Shown: positions 1 through 8,140, numbered from the stretch's first letter. The stretch is DNA of 27,066 nt from Azospirillum sp. 51_20 (GCA_001917175.1 MNTV01000032.1:1-27066), one strand, 5' to 3'. Notes: generated by a model from the letters alone, not told the origin. A program made the numbers and translations.

Positions 1-64
1 TTTCTAAGCTTTTTATCGGCGCCTCACCGCCTCAAAAAGCTGACAAAACTACGCCTCTTGCGGT

Positions 65-92
65 AAAAACAGCCGGAGCAACGGCTGTTTTT
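65..92. terminator. Rho-independent terminator hairpin
   Basis: A 6-bp stem CAGCCG/CGGCTG with a 6-nt loop is flanked by five A on the left and five T on the right, so it could end transcription in either direction. No gene can be recognised in bases 1-64. It probably ends a gene lying left of the window. Confidence 0.6.
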
Positions 93-146
93 ATCCTCGA
101 GCCCGCGACCGAGAGCGCCGTTTCAGGGATGCCCTCTCAAAACCAC

Positions 147-175
147 AAAAAAACCGTCCTTGCGGACGGCTTTTT
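147..175 (-). terminator. Terminator of tRNA-Asp
   Basis: The stem CCGTCC/GGACGG with a 4-nt loop lies 3 bp beyond the CCA end of tRNA-Asp. Read on the minus strand it is followed by a run of seven T, the expected intrinsic terminator for the tRNA. A run of five T on the plus side means it could also work in the other direction. Confidence 0.75.
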
Positions 176-177
176 AA

Positions 178-254
178 TGGCGGGAGTGACGGGACTCGAA
201 CCCGCGACCTCCTGCGTGACAGGCAGGCGCTCTAACCAGCTGAGCTACACCCCC
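178..254 (-). tRNA. tRNA-Asp (anticodon GTC)
   Basis: The minus strand folds into a complete 77-nt cloverleaf. The acceptor GGGGGTG pairs with CACTCCC (one G-T pair), the D-arm has GCTCAG, the anticodon loop is CTGTCAC with anticodon GTC, and the T-arm has GGTTCGAGTCC. The CCA end is encoded. It stands alone with its own promoter and terminator, which fits a monocistronic tRNA transcript. Confidence 0.97.
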
Positions 255-271
255 ATTCAGGTTCGTTTCCC

Positions 272-300
272 CTTATACCTAACATTTTTTTTTATTGCAA
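272..300 (-). promoter_or_regulatory. Promoter of tRNA-Asp
   Basis: On the minus strand a -35 TTGCAA (295-300) and -10 TATAAG (272-277) are separated by exactly 17 bp. Transcription would start about 10 nt before the mature tRNA. The -35 hexamer is its own reverse complement and is also the -35 of the plus-strand promoter at 295-323. Confidence 0.7.
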
Positions 301-323
301 GCATTTTTTTTCGATTTTATAAA
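295..323 (+). promoter_or_regulatory. Promoter of the M23 peptidase gene
   Basis: On the plus strand the -35 TTGCAA (295-300) is followed after exactly 17 bp by -10 TATAAA (318-323). This gives a leader of about 105 nt before the peptidase gene. The leader contains a perfect 12-bp palindrome CTGAAATTTCAG at 394-405, whose role is unknown. Confidence 0.6.
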
Positions 324-434
324 AAAAATATTGCTATTAACATTCTGGCAATTTTTTTCTGGTATTTTTGCGCTTGTATGGTAAAGTACCGGACTGAAAT
401 TTCAGATCACTGATATTATAAAGGATTTTTGATT

Positions 435-1883
435 TTGCACAAAAATATTACGAAACAGCTTGCGGCAGCGGTCAAAAACAAACGGTGCTGGTTCACTTTC
501 TGCACCACTTTCGTCGTCGCCCTGTGCGGCATGGTCGTCATCTTGCGCCACTCCGACGTCAACGCCTCCCTTTCTCCCTCGTTTTCCAGCCTCGAATCGA
601 TCGAAAACGAAATCTACAACGAAGAATTCAGCGAGCCCGACAACGATTTCATCGCCGAAGAATTCGCCTCGGCGGAAGAGCCCGTCGAACCTGAACCGAC
701 GGAAGAAACCCGGGAAAACACCGTTTCCGTCAAAAAGGGCGACACCCTGCTCAACATTTTGACGGATCTCGGACTGGAATACGGAGAAGCCAACGAAATT
801 TTCCTGGCCGCCAAAAAAGTCTACGATCCCCGCGATCTGAAAGCCGGGCAAAAACTGCAAATCAGCATGGAATGGAACCTGCCGGAAAACAAACTGATCG
901 CCGTTAACGGCATTTCCACCCAGATTCGCAGCGGCGAACATCTCGTTATTGAGAAAAACGAAGAAGGAAAGTACGTCGCCGAACTGCAAAAGGACGAACT
1001 GATTGAAGAAATCAACTCTGCCGGCGGCACCATCAACGGCAGCCTGGCCGGCGCCATGAACGGCGAAAAAGTGCCCGCCGGCATCGTTGCCAACTTCATC
1101 AACATTTTTTCCTACAGCGTCGATTTCCGCCGCGACGTTAAAAAAGGCGACAAATTCGAAATCATTTACCAGAATTACATTACCCCCGACGGCGAAGTGG
1201 TCAAAAACGGCAACATCCTGTTTGCGTCGCTCACGCTCGGCAAAAACAAAATCGACCTTTATCGTTTCAAAGACAAAAGCGGCAACGTCGATTACTATGA
1301 TGCCAAGGGTTACGCCATGAAAAAGACTCTCAGCCGTAAACCGATGTCTTATCAGAACGCCCGCATTTCTTCGCCTTTCGGCCGCCGGCGTCACCCGATC
1401 TACAAAGACTACCGCGTCCACTGGGGAGTTGATTACGCGGCGCCGCGCAACACGCTGGTTTATGCCGCCGGCGACGGAGTCATCCAGGTCGCCAAATACA
1501 ACGGCGGTTACGGCAACTACATCAAGATCCGCCACAATTCGGAATATTCCACCGCTTACGGCCATATGCAGAAATTTGCCAAAGGCATCCGCCCCGGCGT
1601 ACGCGTCAAACAGGGGCAGGTTATCGGCTACGTCGGTTCAACCGGCCGTTCGACCGGCCCACATCTGCACTATGAGGTCGTCAAAAACGGCAAACGGGTC
1701 AATCCGCTGACCATCAAAGCCGCCGCTTCCGAAAACCTGCGCGGCAAAAACCTGGCCAGCTTCAAACGTCAGGTTGCACAAATAAAGGAAACCCATCAGA
1801 AAATGCTGGCTGCCAGAGAAACGCCGGCGGACGACGGCAAACTGGCGGACGCGCAAAGCGCCAAAAACATTCAGTCCAACTGA
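435..1883 (+). CDS. Membrane-anchored LysM-type / M23 (LytM) murein DD-endopeptidase, MepM-like
   Basis: This 482-aa protein probably cuts peptide cross-links in peptidoglycan from the periplasmic face of the inner membrane. It has a short basic N-terminus, one membrane segment (about residues 17-38), an acidic linker rich in Glu, a LysM/OapA-like domain (about 97-147), a middle region, and an M23 domain (about 310-435). The zinc and catalytic residues are all present: H329 and D333 in HWGVD, the AYGHM histidine, and the HLH pair at 410-412, so it should be active rather than a LytM activator such as EnvC. The TTG start at 435 is chosen because AAAGGA ends 9 bp upstream; a TTG at 429 is too close. 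It appears monocistronic and ends at a terminator. The domain order matches the MepM/YebA family. Confidence 0.9.
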   Translation: MHKNITKQLAAAVKNKRCWFTFCTTFVVALCGMVVILRHSDVNASLSPSFSSLESIENEIYNEEFSEPDNDFIAEEFASAEEPVEPEPTEETRENTVSVKKGDTLLNILTDLGLEYGEANEIFLAAKKVYDPRDLKAGQKLQISMEWNLPENKLIAVNGISTQIRSGEHLVIEKNEEGKYVAELQKDELIEEINSAGGTINGSLAGAMNGEKVPAGIVANFINIFSYSVDFRRDVKKGDKFEIIYQNYITPDGEVVKNGNILFASLTLGKNKIDLYRFKDKSGNVDYYDAKGYAMKKTLSRKPMSYQNARISSPFGRRRHPIYKDYRVHWGVDYAAPRNTLVYAAGDGVIQVAKYNGGYGNYIKIRHNSEYSTAYGHMQKFAKGIRPGVRVKQGQVIGYVGSTGRSTGPHLHYEVVKNGKRVNPLTIKAAASENLRGKNLASFKRQVAQIKETHQKMLAARETPADDGKLADAQSAKNIQSN

Positions 1884-1898
1884 AAAACGCCGAAAAGC

Positions 1899-1929
1899 AA
1901 AAAACCCCGGACAAGCGCCGGGGTTTTTT
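1899..1929. terminator. Bidirectional terminator between convergent genes
   Basis: The stem CCCCGG/CCGGGG with a 7-nt loop is flanked by six A and six T. It can end both the plus-strand peptidase transcript and the minus-strand clpB transcript, whose last stop codon is at 1946. Confidence 0.85.
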
Positions 1930-1945
1930 AATACTGCGGAAAATT

Positions 1946-2440
1946 TCAAGCGGAACAGGCCACCGTCCGAAGCGTTGCGGAAGCTTCCTTTTCCGCAAAC
2001 TCCTCAAAACGGGAGGCAAATGCAAATTTGTCAACGCCGTTAATCGTCAAAATTTTCGGATTCCGCAAAATCGCCGGCAATTCCTCGCTGCGAAAAACGC
2101 TCCGCGGATCGGCGTTGTCAACAAACGCCGTCACGTTGCCCGATGCGCAGTCGATAAAACGCCGCGACGCCAGCCGCCAGATTTCGGCCGCTTTGATCCG
2201 GTCATGGTCATTGTCGATTACGCTCCAGTCAAAACCGAGTTCAATCAGCCGCCGGCCGCAAACGGTATCGTCGATCATCACCATCTGCGGATTTGCCCGC
2301 ATAAACGCCAACGCGGCGTCTTTGTTGGCGGTGGTCGGCTGGTAGCTCACCGAATACAACACCACCGTATCCGGCGCGCTTTTGACGTCTTCGGTGCCGG
2401 CCGTTTCCACCGCTATTCTGAACAATTTGCTGTCTATCAC
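1946..2440 (-). CDS. Hypothetical protein translationally coupled to clpB
   Basis: I do not recognise this 164-aa protein. It has no membrane segment and no signal peptide, so it is probably cytosolic; it alternates predicted beta strands (VVLYSVSY, MVMIDDTV, PKILTING) with helices, suggesting a small alpha/beta fold. Three cysteines are scattered (C-terminal VACSA, VCGRR, DCAS) without a metal-site pattern. Its GTG start overlaps the clpB TGA as GTGA, so ribosomes finishing clpB probably start it, and it should be made together with the disaggregase under heat-shock control. A function in stress or chaperone work is only inferred from this position. It ends 17 bp before a bidirectional terminator. 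Base and codon use resemble clpB. Confidence 0.7.
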   Translation of the reverse strand: MIDSKLFRIAVETAGTEDVKSAPDTVVLYSVSYQPTTANKDAALAFMRANPQMVMIDDTVCGRRLIELGFDWSVIDNDHDRIKAAEIWRLASRRFIDCASGNVTAFVDNADPRSVFRSEELPAILRNPKILTINGVDKFAFASRFEEFAEKEASATLRTVACSA

Positions 2441-5016
2441 GATTTTTCTATCTCTAATTCATTGTTGTCAACCACGATCTCGGCGGTGTCGTTTTCTCCG
2501 ATTCGCCCGTCAAGGATCGCAAATGCCAGTTTATTCTCAACCTGATTTTTAAGCAAGCGTTTTAACGGCCGGGCACCGTAAATTTCATCATACCCGTTGT
2601 CGGCAATCCACTTGACGGCCGCATCGCCGATATGCAGTTTGATATTGCGCTCGGCCAGCCGTTTTTCAATGTTCTTCAGCTGAATTTCGGTAATCTGCTT
2701 AATATTTTCCTTGTTCAGCTTGTGGAAAATGCTGATTTCATCGATTCTGTTGATAAATTCCGGCCGGAAAGAGGCTTTCACCACTTCCATCACCGCTTCG
2801 GTCACCGCTTTGGCGTCGCTTTTCTCATCCGCCCGGGCCAAAATGTCCGACCCCAGGTTGGAAGTCATGATGACAATCGTGTTTTTGAAATCGACGGTGC
2901 GGCCCTTGCCGTCGGTTAAACGCCCGTCGTCCAAAACCTGCAGCAGCACGTTAAAGATGTCCGGATGCGCTTTCTCTACTTCGTCAAACAAAATCACCTG
3001 ATACGGGCGGCGGCGGACGGCCTCTGTCAGAACGCCGCCTTCCTCATAGCCGACATATCCCGGAGGCGAACCGATCAGACGCGCCACCGCATGCTTTTCC
3101 ATATACTCCGACATGTCGATCCTCAGCATCGCCGTTTCGTCATTAAACAAAAACTCTGCCAGCGCCTTGCTCAGTTCGGTTTTGCCGACGCCGGTCGGAC
3201 CTAAGAACAAAAACGAACCGATCGGCTGCCGGTGGTCGCCGATACCCGCCCTCGAACGGCGGACGGCATTGGCGACCGCGCGGATCGCCTCCTTCTGCCC
3301 GACCACCCGGCGGCCGAGGTAATCTTCCATATGCAGCAGTTTTTCCTTTTCGCCTTCAAGCATTTTGTCAACCGGAATCCCCGTCCATTTGGAAACCACT
3401 TCGGCAATCGATTCGTCGGTCACCACTTTTTCCGCCCGGCCCTTCTTTTCCTTGGCCAGGTTTTCAAGCTCTTTCATTTTCTTTTCCAAATCGGGGATCA
3501 GTCCGTATTGCAACTCGCCGGCCTTTTCAAACTGCCCGTTGCGCTGGGCGATGGCAACCTCTATCCTTGCCTTGTCCAGCTTGTCCTTGACTTCCGTCAG
3601 ATCGGCCAGGCTTTGCTTCTCGGCTTTCCATTTGTCGTTCAGACCGCGGGCTTTTTCCTCCAGGTCGGCGGTTTCCCGTTCAATTTCTTCCAGCCGTTTT
3701 TTCGACTGTTCGTCATGTTCCTTTTTCAGCGCTTCGCGCTCAATTTTCAGCTGCATGATCTTGCGGTCGAGATTGTCCAGCTCCTCCGGTTTGGAATCGA
3801 TTGCCATCCGGAGCGAACTGGCGGCCTCGTCCATCAGGTCAATCGCTTTGTCGGGCAGAAAACGGTCGGTAATATAACGGTTGGAAAGCGTGGCCGCGGC
3901 AATCAGCGCGGAATCGGAAATCCGCACTCCATGATGCAGTTCAAACTTTTCCTTGATCCCGCGCAAAATGGAAATCGTTTCTTCAACCGTCGGTTCGGTT
4001 ACGAACACCGGCTGAAAACGCCTTGCCAGCGCCGCGTCTTTTTCCACGTACTTTTTATATTCGGAAAGTGTGGTCGCCCCCAGACAATGCAGCTCTCCGC
4101 GGGCCAGCGCCGGCTTCAGCAGATTGGAAGCATCCATCGACCCTTCCGACGCACCGGCGCCGACGATCGTATGCATTTCATCAATAAACAGAATGATTCC
4201 GCCGTTTGAAGCCTCCACGTCTTTCAGCACCGCTTTCAAACGTTCTTCAAACTCGCCGCGGAATTTTGCCCCGGCGATCAGCGCACCCATGTCCAGCGCC
4301 AGCAGACGCTTGCCGCGCAGGCTTTCCGGCACGTCGTTGTTGACGATCCGCATTGCCAGCCCTTCAACAATCGCCGTTTTGCCCACCCCCGGTTCGCCGA
4401 TCAGCACCGGGTTGTTTTTGGTGCGCCGCGACAAAACCTGAATGGTGCGGCGAATTTCATGTTCGCGGCCGATGACCGGATCCAGCTTTCCTTCTTTCGC
4501 TTTGCCGGTAATGTCGATGGCAAACTTCTTCAGCGCCTCAAAATTGTCCTCGGCGGACTCGCTGTCGGCCAGCCGCCCCTGACGATATTCGCCGATTGCC
4601 CGGTTGAGCGCAACCGGATCGACGCCGTTTTGGCGCAAAACGTCATAAGCCTTGTTGCCGGCAACGGTCGAAAGCGTTTGCAGCAAACGCTCTACGGTAA
4701 CAAATTTGTCGTTGGCCTTGTCGGCGATTTTTTCCGCTTCCAGCAGCACCGCGCTGAAATCTTGTGCCATCACCGTTTGCACGCCGGCGCCCGAAACCGC
4801 CGGAATCTTGTTCAGTTCGGCTTCCGTGTCACGGCGGATCAGCGGCAGGTTGCCGCCGGCCTTTTCAATCAGGCTTTCAACCGTCGCGTCTTTGGCCTCA
4901 AGCATGGCCTGCAGCAGATAAAGCGGCGTTACGTACTGATGCCGGCGGGCAATCGCCAGGTCAACCGCGCTTTTTATAAGTTCCTGAGAACGTGTGGTAA
5001 ATTTTTCCATATTCAT
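2437..5016 (-). CDS. clpB: ATP-dependent disaggregase ClpB (Hsp100)
   Basis: At 859 aa it has the normal ClpB length. ClpB is a hexameric cytosolic AAA+ machine that works with DnaK to pull proteins out of aggregates. Visible parts are the N-domain (1-145), first AAA+ module with Walker A GEPGVGKT at 207-214 and Walker B LFIDEMH, the long charged coiled-coil M-domain (about 415-530) that separates ClpB from ClpA/ClpX, and the second AAA+ module with GPTGVGKT near 605, ILFDEVEKAHPD, and GYVGYEEGG pore-loop sequence. No ClpP-docking tripeptide is seen, as expected. The ATG at 5016 has AGGGAGAG about 6 bp upstream. It is followed by an overlapping hypothetical gene. A candidate heat-shock promoter lies at 5037-5068. 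Confidence 0.98.
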   Translation of the reverse strand: MNMEKFTTRSQELIKSAVDLAIARRHQYVTPLYLLQAMLEAKDATVESLIEKAGGNLPLIRRDTEAELNKIPAVSGAGVQTVMAQDFSAVLLEAEKIADKANDKFVTVERLLQTLSTVAGNKAYDVLRQNGVDPVALNRAIGEYRQGRLADSESAEDNFEALKKFAIDITGKAKEGKLDPVIGREHEIRRTIQVLSRRTKNNPVLIGEPGVGKTAIVEGLAMRIVNNDVPESLRGKRLLALDMGALIAGAKFRGEFEERLKAVLKDVEASNGGIILFIDEMHTIVGAGASEGSMDASNLLKPALARGELHCLGATTLSEYKKYVEKDAALARRFQPVFVTEPTVEETISILRGIKEKFELHHGVRISDSALIAAATLSNRYITDRFLPDKAIDLMDEAASSLRMAIDSKPEELDNLDRKIMQLKIEREALKKEHDEQSKKRLEEIERETADLEEKARGLNDKWKAEKQSLADLTEVKDKLDKARIEVAIAQRNGQFEKAGELQYGLIPDLEKKMKELENLAKEKKGRAEKVVTDESIAEVVSKWTGIPVDKMLEGEKEKLLHMEDYLGRRVVGQKEAIRAVANAVRRSRAGIGDHRQPIGSFLFLGPTGVGKTELSKALAEFLFNDETAMLRIDMSEYMEKHAVARLIGSPPGYVGYEEGGVLTEAVRRRPYQVILFDEVEKAHPDIFNVLLQVLDDGRLTDGKGRTVDFKNTIVIMTSNLGSDILARADEKSDAKAVTEAVMEVVKASFRPEFINRIDEISIFHKLNKENIKQITEIQLKNIEKRLAERNIKLHIGDAAVKWIADNGYDEIYGARPLKRLLKNQVENKLAFAILDGRIGENDTAEIVVDNNELEIEKS

Positions 5017-5036
5017 AATCTTCTCTCCCTGCTTTT

Positions 5037-5068
5037 AAATATAAGAAGGGAAGGAAAGAAAAATCAAG
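5037..5068 (-). promoter_or_regulatory. Candidate clpB promoter (sigma-32-like)
   Basis: On the minus strand CTTG (5065-5068) is followed after 19 bp by CTTATATTT (5037-5045). This resembles the alphaproteobacterial RpoH pattern CTTG...CYTATNT, although the spacing is 1-2 bp longer than usual. The same bases can be read as a weaker sigma-70 pair, TTGATT-17 bp-TTATAT. The heat-shock role of clpB supports the first reading. Confidence 0.45.
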
Positions 5069-5116
5069 TCAGTAAACGGAAATAGCCGAAAAAAGATTAA
5101 CCCGGCCCAAATGATG

Positions 5117-5138
5117 AAATAAAACGACCGTTTTATTT
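5117..5138. promoter_or_regulatory. Perfect 10-bp inverted repeat, operator-like
   Basis: Arms AAATAAAACG and CGTTTTATTT surround a 2-bp centre (AC). The spacing is too tight for an RNA hairpin but fits a dimeric DNA-binding protein. It lies in the 234-bp gap between divergent clpB and the glycosyltransferase gene, upstream of the clpB promoter. A related site lies at 5206-5219. Confidence 0.4.
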
Positions 5139-5205
5139 ACGCCTAAAACTTATTATAAAAAACCGGCATTGTCAATTTGTTAATAGCGGCGGCGGATGCG
5201 GCGGA

Positions 5206-5219
5206 AAAACGGTCGTTTT
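5206..5219. promoter_or_regulatory. Second operator-like palindrome
   Basis: AAAACG-GT-CGTTTT is the exact reverse complement of the 14-bp core at 5121-5134. It lies 31 bp before the glycosyltransferase start codon. The pair of sites suggests one regulator acting on the divergent region, but no regulator gene is visible nearby. Confidence 0.35.
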
Positions 5220-5250
5220 TTTGCTTCACCGCCTTCGGAGATCCATCGCC

Positions 5251-7284
5251 ATGAACCCGCCGCAAATTTCCGTAATCATTCCCGTTTTCAATGTGGAAAA
5301 ATTTCTCCCCCAATGCCTCGACAGCGTCACCGGACAAACCTTTGCCGACATCGAAATCATCTGCGTCAACGACGGCTCGACCGACAAAAGTCCGGAAATT
5401 CTCTCCCGATACGCCGACCGCGATCCCCGCATCCGCATCATCAGCCGGACAAACGGCGGACTTTCCGCCGCCCGCAACGCCGGCCTCAAAATCGCACGGG
5501 GAAAATACATATTCTTTATCGATTCCGACGACTGGATTGAACCAAACACCCTGGAAAAACTGTTTGCAACGGCGGAAAGCACCGGCGCCGACCTGACCTG
5601 CGTCCACTTTCGCGCCTTTGCCGAAACCGAAAACGATAAACGGCAGGCAAACGGCAAACAAAGTTATTTCGACCAGTCCGAACAAACGCCGGAAGGATGC
5701 CGGCCGCTTTCCGACAATCCGCTCAAAATTCACGTTGTCGTTAACGGAAAACTGCACAAAAAAAGCATTATCGAAAAATTCTCCCTCTCTTTTCCCCATG
5801 AACGGCTGATCCATGAAGACGAGTACTGGGCATGGGCATACGGCATTCACTGCCAAAGCTATTCCTATCTGCCTGATCCCCTTTACCATTACCGCATTCA
5901 CCGGAATTCGATTACCGGAACGGAAAAAAACTCGCCCCGTCCGCTCGACATCATCGACATCAACCTGCTGACGGCGGAAGAAATTCGCCGCTATGACCGG
6001 CTGGCACAATATCTGCCGCAGCTTGAAAACATATTTAACCGGCACCTGACTTCCGCCCTGCTTAAAAGCGGCGCCGAACATTACGGCGAAGCCCGCCGGA
6101 AAATGGCCGGATATTTGCAAATTCCGGGCATTTCAAAACAATTTAAAGAAAATATATCCGCTCTTGCGGAAGCGGAAATTCCGCTTTCCGTCATCATCGC
6201 CGTGTACAATACGGCCCCCTGGCTGGCCTGCTGTCTCGACAGCCTGCTGGCACAATCCACCGACTTGTTCGAAATCATCTGCATCAACGACGGTTCAACC
6301 GACGAAAGCCCGGAAATTCTCTCCCGATATGCCGCCCGCGATTCCCGCATCCGCATTATCAATCAGCAAAACCGCGGACTGCCGGCTGCCCGCAATACCG
6401 GTTTGGCAGCTGCCCGGGGCAAATATATTGCCTTTGTCGACTCCGACGACTGGGTCGAACCGCAAACCATGGAAAAAATTCTGCTCCACATGCAGCACCG
6501 GCAGCTGGACATATTGGCCTTCCGGCTGCGCAGATACGATCCGTCGACGCAAACTTTCCGCACCGATTCCTATCATGACTTTCCCTCTGCGATACCCGCT
6601 TTTTCTCTTTACAGCGGAAAAAAAGAACCGGAACTGCTCGCCGCTCTGCCGCAGGAGGTTTGTACCAAAGCATATCGGCGCGGCTTTCTGACCGCAAACA
6701 AACTTGCTTTTTGCGAAAGCCTGGTCCAGGGCGAAGACGAATTTTTCAATCTGCTTTGCCTGCCTTATGCCGACAGTTACGGTATATTAAAAGAATATCT
6801 GTACAATTACCGTTACCCTCGCGAAGGTTCCATCATATCAATCGTCAAAGGACACGAACCGGAAACGATCACCGGCATTTTCGGCCTGCTGGACGGCATT
6901 GCCCGGCTATATCATGAGCAAAAAAGCGAAAAAGCGAAAAACGCTTTGGCTGCCCGTTACCTGCTGCAAATCCGCAACCTTTTTAAAAATTATCCGGTTT
7001 TTGAAAACCGTTTCTGTTTCACCCGGCTGCGCCGACAATTGAAAAAAAACAAAGCCGTTTTCCGCGGCCGCGGCAAACTCCGGCCGGAAACATACGGACA
7101 GATCAAAAAGCTTCTCCGCCGCGGTTGGTTCTTTTACCGTTTATCCCGAGGAATTTCTTCCGCCTCGCAAACGCCTTGCGGCCGCGCGCTTGCCGCCATC
7201 GGGAATTTTGCCAAAGCCTATTTTCTGTTTCCCTGGTACGTTTACAAAATCTATAAACTGCTTAAAAAAGGCAACCCTTTTTAA
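5251..7284 (+). CDS. Tandem two-domain family 2 glycosyltransferase
   Basis: This 677-aa protein holds two complete GT-A fold, GT2-type glycosyltransferase domains, each expected to move a sugar from a nucleotide-sugar to a growing surface glycan at the cytosolic face of the membrane. Domain 1 (about 3-240) has SVIIPVFN, NDGSTD and the metal-binding DSDDW at 91-95. Domain 2 (about 308-540) has SVIIAVYN, NDGSTD and DSDDW at 397-401. Both keep the residues needed for activity. The last 35 residues are basic and aromatic (LFPWYVYKIYKLLKKG), which may hold it to the membrane. The ATG at 5251 has CGGAG about 9 bp upstream; an upstream in-frame TTG at 5221 has no such site. The sugar and acceptor cannot be told from sequence. 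It stands alone; no capsule or O-antigen cluster surrounds it. Confidence 0.9.
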   Translation: MNPPQISVIIPVFNVEKFLPQCLDSVTGQTFADIEIICVNDGSTDKSPEILSRYADRDPRIRIISRTNGGLSAARNAGLKIARGKYIFFIDSDDWIEPNTLEKLFATAESTGADLTCVHFRAFAETENDKRQANGKQSYFDQSEQTPEGCRPLSDNPLKIHVVVNGKLHKKSIIEKFSLSFPHERLIHEDEYWAWAYGIHCQSYSYLPDPLYHYRIHRNSITGTEKNSPRPLDIIDINLLTAEEIRRYDRLAQYLPQLENIFNRHLTSALLKSGAEHYGEARRKMAGYLQIPGISKQFKENISALAEAEIPLSVIIAVYNTAPWLACCLDSLLAQSTDLFEIICINDGSTDESPEILSRYAARDSRIRIINQQNRGLPAARNTGLAAARGKYIAFVDSDDWVEPQTMEKILLHMQHRQLDILAFRLRRYDPSTQTFRTDSYHDFPSAIPAFSLYSGKKEPELLAALPQEVCTKAYRRGFLTANKLAFCESLVQGEDEFFNLLCLPYADSYGILKEYLYNYRYPREGSIISIVKGHEPETITGIFGLLDGIARLYHEQKSEKAKNALAARYLLQIRNLFKNYPVFENRFCFTRLRRQLKKNKAVFRGRGKLRPETYGQIKKLLRRGWFFYRLSRGISSASQTPCGRALAAIGNFAKAYFLFPWYVYKIYKLLKKGNPF

Positions 7285-7422
7285 CGCCGGCAACTGCTCT
7301 TACGCTGTATTTTCTCCGCCATTTTTTCCCAACAAGGTTTTGCACTTTTCCCGCAGCCTTCCCGCCGCCGCGCCCTGACACTTGCTTTGTCATTTTTCTT
7401 TTTTTATCGGGTCGTTTCCTTG

Positions 7423-7762
7423 CCCCGAAAATTCCCCGATTACTTGTGTTTTGTACTTCCCCGTCGTTTTTCTTCCGCAACGCTTATACTTTCCCTGTCA
7501 TTTTCCTCCTTCCTGTGTCGTACCGGCTTTTCCTTGGTCGTTTTTCTTCCGCAACGCTTATACTTTCCCTGTCATTTTCCTCCTTCCTGTGTCGTACCGG
7601 CTTTTCCTTGCCCCGAAAACGCCACGATTACTTGCGTTTTGTACTTCCCCGTCGTTTTTCTTCCGCAACGCTTATACTTTCCCTGTCATTTCCCTCCTTC
7701 CTGTGTCGTACCGGCTTTTCCTTACCCCGAAAACGCTCCGATTACTTACGTTTTGTACTTCC
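7423..7762. repeat. Composite tandem repeat array (74-bp and 40-bp modules)
   Basis: Three copies of a 74-bp module (7463-7536, 7537-7610, 7651-7724) and three of a 40-bp module (7423-7462, 7611-7650, 7725-7762) are arranged 40-74-74-40-74-40. Copies differ by only a few bases. The 74-bp period changes the reading frame, so the array is not conserved as protein. A degraded end of the 74-bp module is seen just before 7423. On the minus strand each 74-bp module carries a strong Shine-Dalgarno followed by ATG and a stop five codons later. Each 40-bp module has inverted arms of the AAAACG/CGTTTT type, weaker in the first copy. Confidence 0.9.
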
Positions 7763-7799
7763 GCATGCTTACCGCTCGCTTTTTCCGCTTGCTACCGAA

Positions 7800-8080
7800 T
7801 GCCGGCATAAACATCCTCCCAATTTTTTCCCCCCGCCGCCCACCCCCTTTATACTTTTTTATCTCCCTTTTTTCCTCCCATCTTCTCCCTTTTGCCCCTT
7901 CTTCACCGCCCTTTTTTCTTTCTGCTGCCTTTTCTGATACTTTCTCTTACCGCCTTCTTTTCCAACCGTCTGCCCTTTTTGCCGCCTTCTTCTCCTGCCG
8001 TCTTCTCCCTCTTGATCGCCTCCCCTTTTGCCGCACTTCCAAGCGCTCTCCTCTCGAAATTATCTTGGCCGCCCTCATAA
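7800..8080. other. Pyrimidine-biased intergenic tract, no gene supported
   Basis: The plus strand is mostly C and T; for example 55 of 60 bases in 7861-7920. An open frame runs through it on the plus strand, but its product is Pro/Ser/Phe/Leu low-complexity sequence with no domain, and no ribosome site. Together with the repeat array it fills the roughly 800 bp between the glycosyltransferase stop and the terminator at 8085. Confidence 0.7.
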
Positions 8081-8084
8081 ACAC

Positions 8085-8125
8085 AAAAAGACGGAAAGCG
8101 GCTTGCTGACCGTTTTTCCGTCTTT
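8085..8125 (-). terminator. Terminator of the small membrane-protein gene
   Basis: Read on the minus strand, AAAGACGGAAA pairs with TTTCCGTCTTT around a loop of about 15 nt and is followed by T residues. It lies 16 bp beyond the stop codon of the gene at 8141-8374. Confidence 0.7.
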
Positions 8126-8140
8126 CATATAGGACGCTTT

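Noticed and set aside
96..110. A 15-bp stretch matching the tRNA-Asp T-arm region at 195-209 in 14 positions, as if a tRNA fragment or attachment site
   Set aside because: The match is short, the rest of a tRNA is absent, and no integrase or element is visible nearby.
402..1565. A 387-codon minus-strand frame opposite the M23 peptidase
   Set aside because: The plus strand encodes a clear enzyme with all catalytic residues; the antisense product is low-complexity Val/Phe/Gly sequence.
7423..7762. CRISPR array
   Set aside because: Both alternating modules are repeated and there are no unique spacers; two 74-bp modules are directly adjacent, and no cas gene is near.
7387..8109. A 240-codon plus-strand frame through the repeat and pyrimidine tract
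   Set aside because: The repeat modules are read in different frames, the product is low-complexity, and there is no start signal.
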